From NCBI GenBank assembly GCA_027404165.1, contig DAHZCG010000006.1:1-64000 (forward strand): 64,000 bases of DNA, given 5' to 3'. The stretch is from Geobacteraceae bacterium (lineage in GTDB: Bacteria > Desulfobacterota > Desulfuromonadia > Geobacterales > Pseudopelobacteraceae). The notes beneath the pieces were generated by a model, which had not been told where the DNA came from, did not search any database, and was given only the letters and a program-made list of their open reading frames with translations. Below are positions 17,757-26,063 of the stretch, one piece after another. Each line of letters opens with the position of its first letter. Position 1 is the first letter of the stretch. A program made the translations under genes and the position numbers.

Positions 17757-18725
17757 TTACACATTGATAAAGCGCTTCAGTGAGGTAAGGCTCCCGACAA
17801 AACCGAGCAGAGCTCCTGCCAGCAACAATCCGGCTATATACTCCAACGGGAGAAAATTTAATCCGGATGAGACCGGATTAAAAGTGAGAAAATTTCCTGC
17901 ATTATGCAGGAACCCTTCAAACAAACCATACAAAATAATAATGGAAAGGACAGAACCTGCCATACCCTGTATCAAACCTTCCAGTAGAAAAGGCGCCTTG
18001 ATGAAAAACCGTGTTGCCCCCACGAGTGCCATGACATCTAATTCGTCACGACGGGAATAAATAGTGAGCTTTATCGTATTTGAAACGATAAATACCACTG
18101 CAATCACCAGAAATCCGCCAAGCAGAGCGCCAAGTAACCGCATAAAATTCAAAAACGAGTTAAATCGGCGGACCCATTCCTCACCGTATTGCACCTCGGT
18201 AATGCCCGGAATCCGCTTTAGCGCCGTGACAAAACTTTCAACCGAAGCGGTATCACGATGGGAGCGCTTCAAGGTTATCTCAAATGAAGTGGGGAGAACC
18301 TCGGGGCTAATTCCTTCCAGAATGGCTTCCTGACCTTTCAAACGGACTTTAAAACGTTTCAAGGCTTCATCACGTGTAACATAACTCACGCGAGAAGCTC
18401 CGGGCAGCGCCAGAATTTTTTCACGAAATGCGTTTTGATCCAGACCGGTAAGCTCCTTGTCAAAATAAACGGTTACCTGTACCCGCTCACTCCAATTTTC
18501 AGCAGCACTTTCAATATTCACATATACAAGCAAAAACAGGGAGACTATCAGCAGTGCCAGCGTGATAGTCCCGATAGTTACGACATTGACAAAAACATTT
18601 TGACGAATATTGGTTACAGCCCGCCCAAGATAAAACCCCGCTTTACCGCCAAAAACATCACCGGAAAGTGCGGGGCGCTTAAGGCGCTTGATAGTCGCTG
18701 GCTGTTTCTTTTTCCATTTGTTCAA
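17757..18725 (-). CDS. ftsX: Cell-division permease-like protein FtsX
   Basis: 322 residues with four membrane helices: TM1 near residues 48-68, a periplasmic domain of about 130 residues (VTVYFDKELTG... EWVRRFN), then three helices to the C-terminus (LLGALLGGFLVIAVVFIVSNTI; LLEGLIQGMAGSVLSIIILYGLFEG; YIAGLLLAGALLGFVGSLTSL). This is the FtsX topology. The start codon lies 47 bp inside the end of ftsE, giving tight coupling. FtsX passes ATP-driven shape change from FtsE to EnvC in the periplasm. Confidence 0.93.
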   Translation of the reverse strand: MNKWKKKQPATIKRLKRPALSGDVFGGKAGFYLGRAVTNIRQNVFVNVVTIGTITLALLIVSLFLLVYVNIESAAENWSERVQVTVYFDKELTGLDQNAFREKILALPGASRVSYVTRDEALKRFKVRLKGQEAILEGISPEVLPTSFEITLKRSHRDTASVESFVTALKRIPGITEVQYGEEWVRRFNSFLNFMRLLGALLGGFLVIAVVFIVSNTIKLTIYSRRDELDVMALVGATRFFIKAPFLLEGLIQGMAGSVLSIIILYGLFEGFLHNAGNFLTFNPVSSGLNFLPLEYIAGLLLAGALLGFVGSLTSLKRFINV

Positions 18726-19371
18726 CGATTTCCCCTTTATTCAACGTAACAAGACGCTTATGACTCTGCTCTATCAGACGACGGTCATGAGTTGCAACAA
18801 CCACTGTTGTACCACGAATGTTTGCTTCTTTAAAAATTGAAAGTATCTGATTTTTGTTTGCATCATCAAGATTACCGGTCGGCTCATCCGCCAGCAAGAT
18901 CTTCGGATCGTTTACCAAAGCCCGTGCCAAGGCCACCCGCTGCTGTTCGCCACCGGAAAGACGCTGGGTTTTAAGATTATATTTTGATTCTATACCCATC
19001 TGTTTGAGAATGTACATCGTCTTTTTGCCAACATCCGCCCTGCCCCACCCCAGCACTTCCAGCGTTATAGCAACATTTTCAAACACGGTGCGATTGTGCA
19101 GCAGCTTAAAGTCCTGAAAAACCACACCGATGGAGCGGCGCAGCAGCGGAATCTGAGATGCAGACATGCGGGTTACATTCTGCCCGTCAATAAGAACCTG
19201 TCCAGAGTTTGGAGTAAGTGCCCCATACAACAAGCGCAGCAGAGACGTTTTTCCCGCACCCGATGGTCCGGTCAGAAAGACAAACTCCCCCTTGCCGATT
19301 TTAAGATCGATATTATTCAGCGCCGAAGCATCCTGCTGATACGAAAGTGACACATTATGCAATTGAATCAT
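18679..19371 (-). CDS. ftsE: Cell-division ATP-binding protein FtsE
   Basis: 230 residues, complete ABC ATPase: Walker [12 protein letters not shown] at 36-46, Q-loop [10 protein letters not shown], signature [15 protein letters not shown], Walker [13 protein letters not shown] and switch His in [11 protein letters not shown]. Forms the cytoplasmic half of FtsEX. It begins 3 bp after the last pseudopilin gene, so the division genes are transcribed with the secretion genes. Confidence 0.95.
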   Translation of the reverse strand: MIQLHNVSLSYQQDASALNNIDLKIGKGEFVFLTGPSGAGKTSLLRLLYGALTPNSGQVLIDGQNVTRMSASQIPLLRRSIGVVFQDFKLLHNRTVFENVAITLEVLGWGRADVGKKTMYILKQMGIESKYNLKTQRLSGGEQQRVALARALVNDPKILLADEPTGNLDDANKNQILSIFKEANIRGTTVVVATHDRRLIEQSHKRLVTLNKGEIVEQMEKETASDYQAP

Positions 19372-19374
19372 AGA

Positions 19375-19866
19375 TCACCATTCATTATAGGGGGTAGTCC
19401 CATCCGAACTAATCCGGTCAGAACCGCTATGAACGTCATACACGTTTCCAGGAGAGGTGGTACTATCAATATTCACACCATCTTGCGGTTGATTTTGATC
19501 TGAAGGGGGAGCAACAACCCAGGACTCAGATGAGCGGGTAAACGGATCTTTGGGAATTTCCCTCATATACCTTTTTTCTTTTAATTCGGCAATAGAATCC
19601 GGATATTTGCCCTGATCCGCATGAAACTGATCAATGACCGACCTGAAATTATAAAGATCTTCACGCAAGACAGCTTCTCGTGCTTTTATGACACCCCATT
19701 GATAATTAGGCACAGCGATTGCTGCCAGAATACCGATGATCGTAACGACAATCATCAATTCAATCAAGGTAAAACCACACCGTCCAACTTTTATCCGTAC
19801 TCCGAAAAGTGGCGCCAGTGTAGTTTGCAGCGGAGTATCACCACTCATTATATTTTGTTTTACCAT
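19375..19866 (-). CDS. Type II secretion GspG-like pseudopilin (third in operon)
   Basis: 163 residues from the ATG at 19866, chosen for the GAAGGA site 9 nt upstream; a GTG at 19884 is also in frame. The leader is unusually long (about 29 residues) before the prepilin peptidase site RCG/FTLIELMIVVTIIGILAAIAVP. The tail VYDVHSGSDRISSDGTTPYNEW resembles the metal-binding end of GspG. It is a paralogue of the gene just upstream, the same length and ending in YNEW too. By synteny this corresponds to the OxpG region of G. sulfurreducens, needed there to secrete a multicopper protein. Confidence 0.88.
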   Translation of the reverse strand: MVKQNIMSGDTPLQTTLAPLFGVRIKVGRCGFTLIELMIVVTIIGILAAIAVPNYQWGVIKAREAVLREDLYNFRSVIDQFHADQGKYPDSIAELKEKRYMREIPKDPFTRSSESWVVAPPSDQNQPQDGVNIDSTTSPGNVYDVHSGSDRISSDGTTPYNEW

Positions 19867-20329
19867 CAAGTGCGGTTCCTTCACTCATCGAGTAAACATC
19901 AAATACATCCTCTTTGCCCCAGGTTGTTGAATCCGGTTTATCTACAGAAGAACGTAAATTCCAGCCCCACGTGTCATCGCTGTTACTTTCGGGAGGGTGA
20001 AACGGATCGTATATCTTACGGCGGAGAAATTTAATTTTCCCCGTTTTTGCATCGCCAAAATCGCGGCCATCGAGCAATTCCTGTAAATCTTTCGGGTAGC
20101 CGGATCCGGTTTTTAGCGGTCCGTCCGGCATTTTATCAAATTTTCGTTTATAGTCGTCGATAGCACTACGGATTGTGCGAAGATTTCTGTGAAGTTCCAT
20201 TTCTTTCGTACGCTGGGCTGTCATGCGGGTAAAAGGTATAACTCCAGCAGCCAGAATGCCCAGAATTGTCATGGTTACAACCAGTTCTATAAGTGAAAGC
20301 CCCGTTCGGGCTTTTAGCGCACCAAACAT
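19838..20329 (-). CDS. Type II secretion GspG-like pseudopilin (second in operon)
   Basis: 163 residues from the ATG at 20329 (GAGGTGAT ribosome site). Short leader, cleavage site RTG/LSLIELVVTMTILGILAAGVIP; the residue after the site is Leu, not the usual Phe or Met. The C-terminal VFDVYSMSEGTALDGKTKYNEW parallels the third pseudopilin, so the pair arose by tandem duplication. The 3' end overlaps the next gene's coding start by 29 bp. Assembled at the inner membrane as part of the pseudopilus. Confidence 0.88.
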   Translation of the reverse strand: MFGALKARTGLSLIELVVTMTILGILAAGVIPFTRMTAQRTKEMELHRNLRTIRSAIDDYKRKFDKMPDGPLKTGSGYPKDLQELLDGRDFGDAKTGKIKFLRRKIYDPFHPPESNSDDTWGWNLRSSVDKPDSTTWGKEDVFDVYSMSEGTALDGKTKYNEW

Positions 20330-20330
20330 A

Positions 20331-20888
20331 TCACCTCGAAACATTCGGGTTTTGAGATAAAATCTGCTTTAATTCCCACGTAAATTGCCAGTCACTGTAA
20401 TGTTTCTTTTCATCAAGTAATTTTGAATCATAGATATCCTTGAAACTTTTTTTCAATGGCTCTTCCATGCTGTTACTTGCCACCCCGGAAAAGCGGGTGT
20501 CGTCACCAACAGGCGTGACTATCCGCCACTGTTTGTTTGTCATTGGATCCAGGGCAGCAGACGGCCTGAGACGAAATTTTTTGGTGGTCCCATTGCATTG
20601 TTCTTCCTTGCCAATGACGAGATCGTCGAGAATGGTCCCGTTTGGCGAATTAACAGGCCACAGATTTTGGTTCACCTTGCTAGGGTCCATCTTGGAATTA
20701 TTGCAGAGCATCTTCTGGTAAACAACCTCGGCAACCTGGTCACCACGGAAAATCAGTTCTTCTTCAAGTTCCCGCTGTTTGATGGTTTTCCATGATTGCC
20801 CCACCATACCAAGCATAATTCCCATGATCATTACAACTGTCAGAGCCAAAATGTAGGTAAAACCATTTTGATTCGCAATTACTTTCAT
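20331..20888 (-). CDS. Type II secretion pseudopilin, minor type (first in operon)
   Basis: 185 residues. NG/FTYILALTVVMIMGIMLGMVGQSW is a type IV pilin-like N-terminus with a short leader, but Glu5 of classical pilins is absent: the site reads FTYIL. This resembles minor pseudopilins such as GspK, which lack Glu5 and sit at the tip. A cysteine pair (MLCNN, EEQCNG) could form a disulfide in the globular part. Starts at the last base of the secretin gene stop, so translation is coupled. Confidence 0.8.
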   Translation of the reverse strand: MKVIANQNGFTYILALTVVMIMGIMLGMVGQSWKTIKQRELEEELIFRGDQVAEVVYQKMLCNNSKMDPSKVNQNLWPVNSPNGTILDDLVIGKEEQCNGTTKKFRLRPSAALDPMTNKQWRIVTPVGDDTRFSGVASNSMEEPLKKSFKDIYDSKLLDEKKHYSDWQFTWELKQILSQNPNVSR

Positions 20889-23419
20889 CAGCGAATGTCC
20901 ACCGCCGTGCTGAAGGGAAGAATATTCAAGACAGCAGCAGACGACGACCCGAATGTTGCATTTTTGAAGGCAAAGTTCGCTGAACCTTGTTTTTTTGCCT
21001 TGAAGGAAGCTGTCGCAAGCGTACCGTCACCAGTCACACCTCCGGCTCCGGCTGCCCGTTCCAACGTAACCGTCACCACACCGGCACCAGGATTGGCCAT
21101 GCTCCCGAAAGAAGTCTGTTTGCCGTCACTTTTCATAAAAGGACCTTCACTGATTGAGACAAAATCCACCAGTTCAGGATCATACGTAAGGTCAAATGGT
21201 GCGTTGGCAAGGTCTTTCACCTCACTTACCTTTATATCCATACTGAACAGTTGGCCAACAGTAGCTGTAGAGGGAGCAGCAATCTGGAGAAGGCTGCGCT
21301 GGACCGGAACTGCTGCGGGTACAAGCGCAGTGGAAGGGGGTGGAGTAACCGGCTCAGATGGTTTTTCAGTAGCCGGAAGCGCATGAGGAGCAGATTCTAC
21401 CAAAGCGGGCGGAGCGGCAACCGGCTCAGGCATTTTTTGGGTGACCGGAAGCGGTTGAGGTGCAGATTCCACCGAAGCAGGGGCAGCCAGAACAGGCATT
21501 TTGGTTGCGACAGTGGGTGTGCTGGATACTCGCGCACCCGTTTTCTGTGGGGATTCCCCCTCGAAAATCAGCTCCTGGTCAAATGAAGACATTGGCCTGA
21601 CGAGCGACGGATGGTCCTCTTTTCCGGAATCAAATGAAGCAAGGCCGGGCAGCGGGACAGAAACGCCCCGGACAAGCCGGGGAGTTATCGCCAACATCAG
21701 TTCGGTCTTGTCTTTGGATGAGTTGGAGTTGGTGAATAGTGGCCCGATCAGTGGTATATCGCTCAACAGAAATATTTTTGATTTATCATTATTAGTGCTG
21801 TTCTGGATAAGACCGCCGATAATGCTTGTCTCGCCATCTTTCAGACTGAGCACTGTTTCGACGTTACGGGTGCCGATTGTTACCACGCTGGTACTTTTGT
21901 CCGCCCCGACAGTTTCTTTCTGCAATATGGAACTTACTTCCAGATTCAGCTTGATGGAGATTTCGTTGTTCAGCTGGATGGTCGGTTCAGCGTTGACCTT
22001 TACGCCGACATCAACATACTGGACGTTCACCTGTGATACGGTGCCATTCAGTGTTGTTGTCGTTATCGGCACCCTGGTACCGACGTTGAATTTGGCTTTT
22101 TCCTTGTTCTTCACCCGGATTTTGGGGTTTGAAAGCACTTCTCCTTTGGCAAGGGTTTTCCCGAGGTTGTAGGTAGCATTGGGTACGGTGACGTACCCGC
22201 CAAAACCTTTCATGGTAAAGGCACGTACCAGATTATTAACAGTTGCAGGAGCAGTGGTCGTCGTATCGGTACTCGTTGTTGTTGTCGCCCCCGCCAAGGT
22301 GGTTGCCAACGGATTACCTTCCGGGGTAAATGCTCCCAACTGGACATTATAATTACTCAGCAGCAAACCGATATTTTCCGCATTTTTATCACTGACCTCA
22401 ATCACTTCAACATCAAGCACAACCTCTGCATCAGGCATGTCGTTGGCATCAAGAATCTTTTCAACCACTGCAACAACATCTTCCGAATCCCGTATGACAA
22501 TTGAATTTGAATCTTCATTTACATACGCCTTACGAACCTGAACCATCGTACGGATAAGATTGATGGCTTTCTTTGCGTCCAGATAATTGAGGTGGAAGGT
22601 GCGAAGAACCATATCATCATACTGCTTGCTCTTATCCGGTGTATTCTGGTACAGGAGCACGGTCGTTTCGTTGAGATTTTTTGCATTGAGCTTGTTCATG
22701 TCGGTCAGAAGATCAAGAGCTTGTTGAAATGAAGCATTTTCAAGAAAAATGGAGACCGGCGAATCTTTGATGCCATCATCGAAAATAAAATTGATGCCTG
22801 AAAGTTGCGTCAGAATAGTAAATACATCCTTCAGCTTAGCATCTTTAAATTTGAGGGTAATCGGCTTGGTTGATTTCAGACGCAGCTCATATCCCTCCAA
22901 CCTGCTCTTGCTCAGTTGGGTGATTCGAGCAAGCGCCTCTTGATATTCCGTATTTTCGGGAAACAGTTCGGCAGCCTTTACATAGTGACGATATGCATCT
23001 TTCAGCTTGTTCCCCTTCTCAAAATTCTGTCCTTCTTGAAACGCCAGCTGAGCATCCTTGTGACGGGTCGAGATATCGATCTGCTGAGCAAAACGGCCCT
23101 GGGTCGGATCAATACTCTGTGCTGCCTGGAATTCCGGCAGTGCATCGATGTAATCGCCTTTTTCTTCCAAGGCCATTCCCATCTTAAAGCGCTGGTCGGC
23201 GGCTTTCTGGCGGATCTTCAAGAATCTGATCCGGGGCTCATTGGCTGTCGGATCGCTTTTAAATGATTCTGCGTAGCTGTACATCGCTTCTTCATATTTC
23301 CCTTCTGCTTCCAGTTTTTCTCCAGCCTTGAACGTGCGTGAAGCAGTGGAGGCACAGGCAGAAAGGAGAACCAGAGCAGATAACAGAGCAATATGTGGAG
23401 TCAGGTTCAGGTAGCGCAT
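20888..23419 (-). CDS. Secretin lipoprotein with TPR N-terminus and C-terminal cohesin domain
   Basis: 843 residues. Lipobox LSAC with Cys22 as lipid site. TPR-like repeats about 30-170, an STN/secretin short domain about 178-262 (ITLKFKDAKLKDVFTIL), an N1 domain about 270-340 (RTFHLNYLDAKKAINLI), and the secretin core about 350-600 (RVPITTTT, VGVKVNAEPTI, ETSIIGGLIQ, PLIGPLF, ELMLAITPRLV). A Pro/Ala-rich linker, 600-710, leads to a domain of 125 residues with the cohesin pattern (VGQLFSMDIKVSEVKDLANAPFDL, FVSISEGPF). It is the outer-membrane channel of the secretion machine. The cohesin-like domain is not part of standard GspD or PilQ. Ribosome site AAGGAG. Confidence 0.9.
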   Translation of the reverse strand: MRYLNLTPHIALLSALVLLSACASTASRTFKAGEKLEAEGKYEEAMYSYAESFKSDPTANEPRIRFLKIRQKAADQRFKMGMALEEKGDYIDALPEFQAAQSIDPTQGRFAQQIDISTRHKDAQLAFQEGQNFEKGNKLKDAYRHYVKAAELFPENTEYQEALARITQLSKSRLEGYELRLKSTKPITLKFKDAKLKDVFTILTQLSGINFIFDDGIKDSPVSIFLENASFQQALDLLTDMNKLNAKNLNETTVLLYQNTPDKSKQYDDMVLRTFHLNYLDAKKAINLIRTMVQVRKAYVNEDSNSIVIRDSEDVVAVVEKILDANDMPDAEVVLDVEVIEVSDKNAENIGLLLSNYNVQLGAFTPEGNPLATTLAGATTTTSTDTTTTAPATVNNLVRAFTMKGFGGYVTVPNATYNLGKTLAKGEVLSNPKIRVKNKEKAKFNVGTRVPITTTTLNGTVSQVNVQYVDVGVKVNAEPTIQLNNEISIKLNLEVSSILQKETVGADKSTSVVTIGTRNVETVLSLKDGETSIIGGLIQNSTNNDKSKIFLLSDIPLIGPLFTNSNSSKDKTELMLAITPRLVRGVSVPLPGLASFDSGKEDHPSLVRPMSSFDQELIFEGESPQKTGARVSSTPTVATKMPVLAAPASVESAPQPLPVTQKMPEPVAAPPALVESAPHALPATEKPSEPVTPPPSTALVPAAVPVQRSLLQIAAPSTATVGQLFSMDIKVSEVKDLANAPFDLTYDPELVDFVSISEGPFMKSDGKQTSFGSMANPGAGVVTVTLERAAGAGGVTGDGTLATASFKAKKQGSANFAFKNATFGSSSAAVLNILPFSTAVDIR

Positions 23420-23443
23420 TGAGTGCGTCTCCTTGGAATATAG

Positions 23444-24043
23444 TTATCTCACCATGGCAAGCGGACGATTTTCAATCAATGGAATGGTAATTGTACCGCC
23501 GGTATCCATAACTTTCAGTGTTAATGACTGATCCGTAATAGCTGTTGCTTCATAACGGCCGGCGACTATATCACCTCTTTTAACCAGCAGAATATCATTA
23601 TCTTTCGCCAGAAAAATGGTTTTAACAGATCCTTTTTTTAAAAAACCCAAAAAAGTAAAGTGCGCCAGCGGAGGAGGAGCTGGCGTGCTCACCACCGGCA
23701 CGGCAGGAATGGGCGGTGGCAGGGGGGGTAGTTTTATCGCTATAGGACGCTGTTGCTGTTTGACAATTTTGACCTCATCGACAAAAACAGGCTTGAAAAT
23801 ATTGCGTAGATACCCCTTGAATGGGCTCGGTTGTTTATCAAGCTGACTGATTTTCAATTTGGTGCCATCGTCCGCATCACGTGCAGATTTATCTGGTGCG
23901 GGGCGCAACGATTTTGCCTGCTGGCCCGGTTTGAATGCCATCGTGCCAATCGTTTTGGGACGCGGCATCGCATTGTAGCTCCAGAAGGCAGCAATTCCAA
24001 AGACAATCACCAGGATAAACAGGATCAGGCGCTGGCGGTTCAT
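23444..24043 (-). CDS. PilP/GspC-like inner-membrane periplasmic linker protein
   Basis: 199 residues: one N-terminal membrane helix (7-24), a disordered Lys/Pro-rich stretch with PPLPPPIPAVP near residue 105, then a small beta domain (HFTFLGFLKKGSVKTIFLAKDNDILLVKRGD). That domain matches the homology region of PilP/GspC that contacts the secretin. Position between pilO-like and secretin genes supports this. The start overlaps the pilO-like stop by 4 bp. Confidence 0.75.
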   Translation of the reverse strand: MNRQRLILFILVIVFGIAAFWSYNAMPRPKTIGTMAFKPGQQAKSLRPAPDKSARDADDGTKLKISQLDKQPSPFKGYLRNIFKPVFVDEVKIVKQQQRPIAIKLPPLPPPIPAVPVVSTPAPPPLAHFTFLGFLKKGSVKTIFLAKDNDILLVKRGDIVAGRYEATAITDQSLTLKVMDTGGTITIPLIENRPLAMVR

Positions 24044-24585
24044 GCACCCTCCCGGAGATAAACCGTGATGTGCAAATCCATAACAACATGTTCAACCAAC
24101 GGATCGCTGTTTGAAAAAGAAACGGAATCAACAACTATCAATTCCGGATTTTTTTGAAGATCGGCAAGGTAACTTTTAACAGCAGCATACCTGCCGCTGG
24201 CGGAAAGCGACAACTGATAGGAAAGCAGCGCCTCTTTCTTGATCTGCACCGGTTTATAGCTGATTGCGCCCACATCGACAGCGCTGCTTGCTGCAGCTTC
24301 CAGCAAATCACTCAGAACCCCGGCAAATTGCCGTTTTTCAGGGATTCTTCCCTTCAGTTTTTCAAGATCGGTGGAACCCTGCCGATAAAGGACTGTTGCA
24401 TCCAGTTGACCGGCACGGGCTGCCTGGCTGCGCAGGCTGCTCCATTTCATTTGCAGATCCGCCAGTTGAGGGATCTGGTAGGCAGAGATCACAACCGTGA
24501 TGATTACGTTGAGCACCAGCAAAAATGAAATGATACTCAGCGCGCGCCATTTCTGACGGATTATTTCTAAAACATACTGTTTCAT
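24040..24585 (-). CDS. pilO: PilO/GspM-like inner-membrane protein
   Basis: 181 residues from the ATG at 24585, which shares one base with the stop of pilN; an upstream ATG at 24603 is possible but lies inside pilN. One membrane helix (about 14-34), a coiled coil, then a ferredoxin-like domain (SYQLSLSASGRYAAVKSYLADLQKNPELIVVDSVSF) typical of PilO. Forms the inner-membrane alignment complex with PilM, PilN and the PilP-like protein. Confidence 0.82.
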   Translation of the reverse strand: MKQYVLEIIRQKWRALSIISFLLVLNVIITVVISAYQIPQLADLQMKWSSLRSQAARAGQLDATVLYRQGSTDLEKLKGRIPEKRQFAGVLSDLLEAAASSAVDVGAISYKPVQIKKEALLSYQLSLSASGRYAAVKSYLADLQKNPELIVVDSVSFSNSDPLVEHVVMDLHITVYLREGA

Positions 24586-25121
24586 CAATTCACTACCATG
24601 CAAGAAAGCGTAAATTGTATGCCACGCATATTTTTGCCTATTGTCACAGTTTGATGTGAAAGTAACAGAACATTTGAAAAGTTTTTAGATGCATCCAGCT
24701 TTTCAAGGTAGTTCCGTACGGTTTCAAACGATCTGGCGCGCCCCTGAAGTTTCCATTCACCCTGCTCTTTGTCCGGTGATAGCGATGAAACAGATACCCC
24801 TTCAGGAGTCACACTTTCAAATAAATCAAGTATCCTGAGCCAGTCGATACTCTTGCGCTGAATAATTTCATTATAGAAGCGGATTTGAGATTTTTGCTGA
24901 CTGAAATCTGATTCTGAAATGCCGTTCGGCCTGGATCCTATTCTACTTTCGATGGCTGCTATTTCAGCGGTTATCCGGCTATTTTCACCCACAAGTGACG
25001 TTAGCCGGTAGATATTCCACCCCGATACGACAACAAGGATAGCGATAGCTAAAATTGCAAGCCTGTTGAGGAGACGATGATCAAGAGAGGTGCGCGTCGC
25101 AAGATTAATAGTGAAACGCAT
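24585..25121 (-). CDS. pilN: PilN/GspL-like inner-membrane protein
   Basis: 178 residues: short cytoplasmic N-terminus with INLATR, the PilN motif that docks into PilM, a membrane helix (19-38), then a periplasmic domain (GVSVSSLSPDKEQGEWKLQGRARSFETVRNYLEKL). The start overlaps the pilM stop by 1 bp. Confidence 0.85.
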   Translation of the reverse strand: MRFTINLATRTSLDHRLLNRLAILAIAILVVVSGWNIYRLTSLVGENSRITAEIAAIESRIGSRPNGISESDFSQQKSQIRFYNEIIQRKSIDWLRILDLFESVTPEGVSVSSLSPDKEQGEWKLQGRARSFETVRNYLEKLDASKNFSNVLLLSHQTVTIGKNMRGIQFTLSCMVVN

Positions 25122-26053
25122 CAGAAACTCCTCAAAGCCGCGCCGATGGCGGCAGTGCAGGGGAATAGCCGTGTCTGGTCACCCGGCGCTGAATTACCGG
25201 GCATTACCGCACCCTTCGCTTCAAGCAGAACCGGCGTAGATTCAGTTGCTTCAGCAACCATTTCTTGAAAGCTTTGAGCAACATCAGGTGATGCTAGACA
25301 AAAAACGGCCTGAGCAGACCACTCAGGGAAGCGTTCCTTATACACCAACAGGGAACTGTTTATTTCCATATAAACCCGGCTGTCAGTCGCCAGCGTACCG
25401 GATAGATATTTACTGCGTATGAACTCGGGAATTCCCTGGGCAAAAACCATTATTGACAGGGTACTGTCATAAAAAGATATCAGGATGTAATCATCCTGGA
25501 GCGACAGGCGCCGTTCAAAAAGCCGGTATATATTGAATGTATTACAATCAATGCGAGCAGGAGATAACCCTGCCTTCGCAATCAGATCTTCATATTGCGA
25601 GATAACCGTTCGCGATGAAATTGCCACCAAAAGCAGCAGGTCGCCATTTTCGCGAATCGACAACTGTTGATAGTCAAGATTGGTATCGGCACTGTCAAGC
25701 GGCATACTTTTCTTCAGTTTCCAACGGATCAAGTCCAGGGCTTCCGCGCGGCTTTTGAAGCGTCCTTCAAGATCAAGCAACATAATCCTGCACGCCGCAT
25801 CGGGCAGCGAAACGGCAACCCTTTGTGATTTACAAAGCAACTGATTGTAGGCCGATTTTAAACCTGCAACGAATGCCTCGGGATCAAGAATATTCTGTTC
25901 ACGGAGCGAGACCTGAATCGTCTGCGGAGAAAATGAGGCATGGGATACCCGTTCCACGCGAGGAGAAGCAATAGTGCCGCCGGTCAGGGCGCACACTACC
26001 CCGTAAGGACTTATTTCAACTCCGATCAGGTTACTGGCAAACAGCATGGGCAT
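25121..26053 (-). CDS. pilM: PilM-like actin-fold cytoplasmic protein
   Basis: 310 residues from the ATG at 26053; starts at 26074 and 26047 are also in frame. N-terminal LIGVEISPYGVVCAL is the phosphate-binding loop 1 of the actin/FtsA fold in a divergent form, and the middle part ALDLIRWKLKKSMPLD matches PilM (shared with the cytoplasmic part of GspL). Separate pilM and pilN genes in a type II-like operon are a feature of the atypical Geobacter system; classical GspL is a fusion of the two. Confidence 0.82.
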   Translation of the reverse strand: MPMLFASNLIGVEISPYGVVCALTGGTIASPRVERVSHASFSPQTIQVSLREQNILDPEAFVAGLKSAYNQLLCKSQRVAVSLPDAACRIMLLDLEGRFKSRAEALDLIRWKLKKSMPLDSADTNLDYQQLSIRENGDLLLLVAISSRTVISQYEDLIAKAGLSPARIDCNTFNIYRLFERRLSLQDDYILISFYDSTLSIMVFAQGIPEFIRSKYLSGTLATDSRVYMEINSSLLVYKERFPEWSAQAVFCLASPDVAQSFQEMVAEATESTPVLLEAKGAVMPGNSAPGDQTRLFPCTAAIGAALRSF

Positions 26054-26063
26054 CCTGTCCCGG

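Noticed and set aside
21501..22172. Plus-strand frame of 223 codons
   Set aside because: Shadow of the secretin gene; Ser/Thr-rich low-information sequence.
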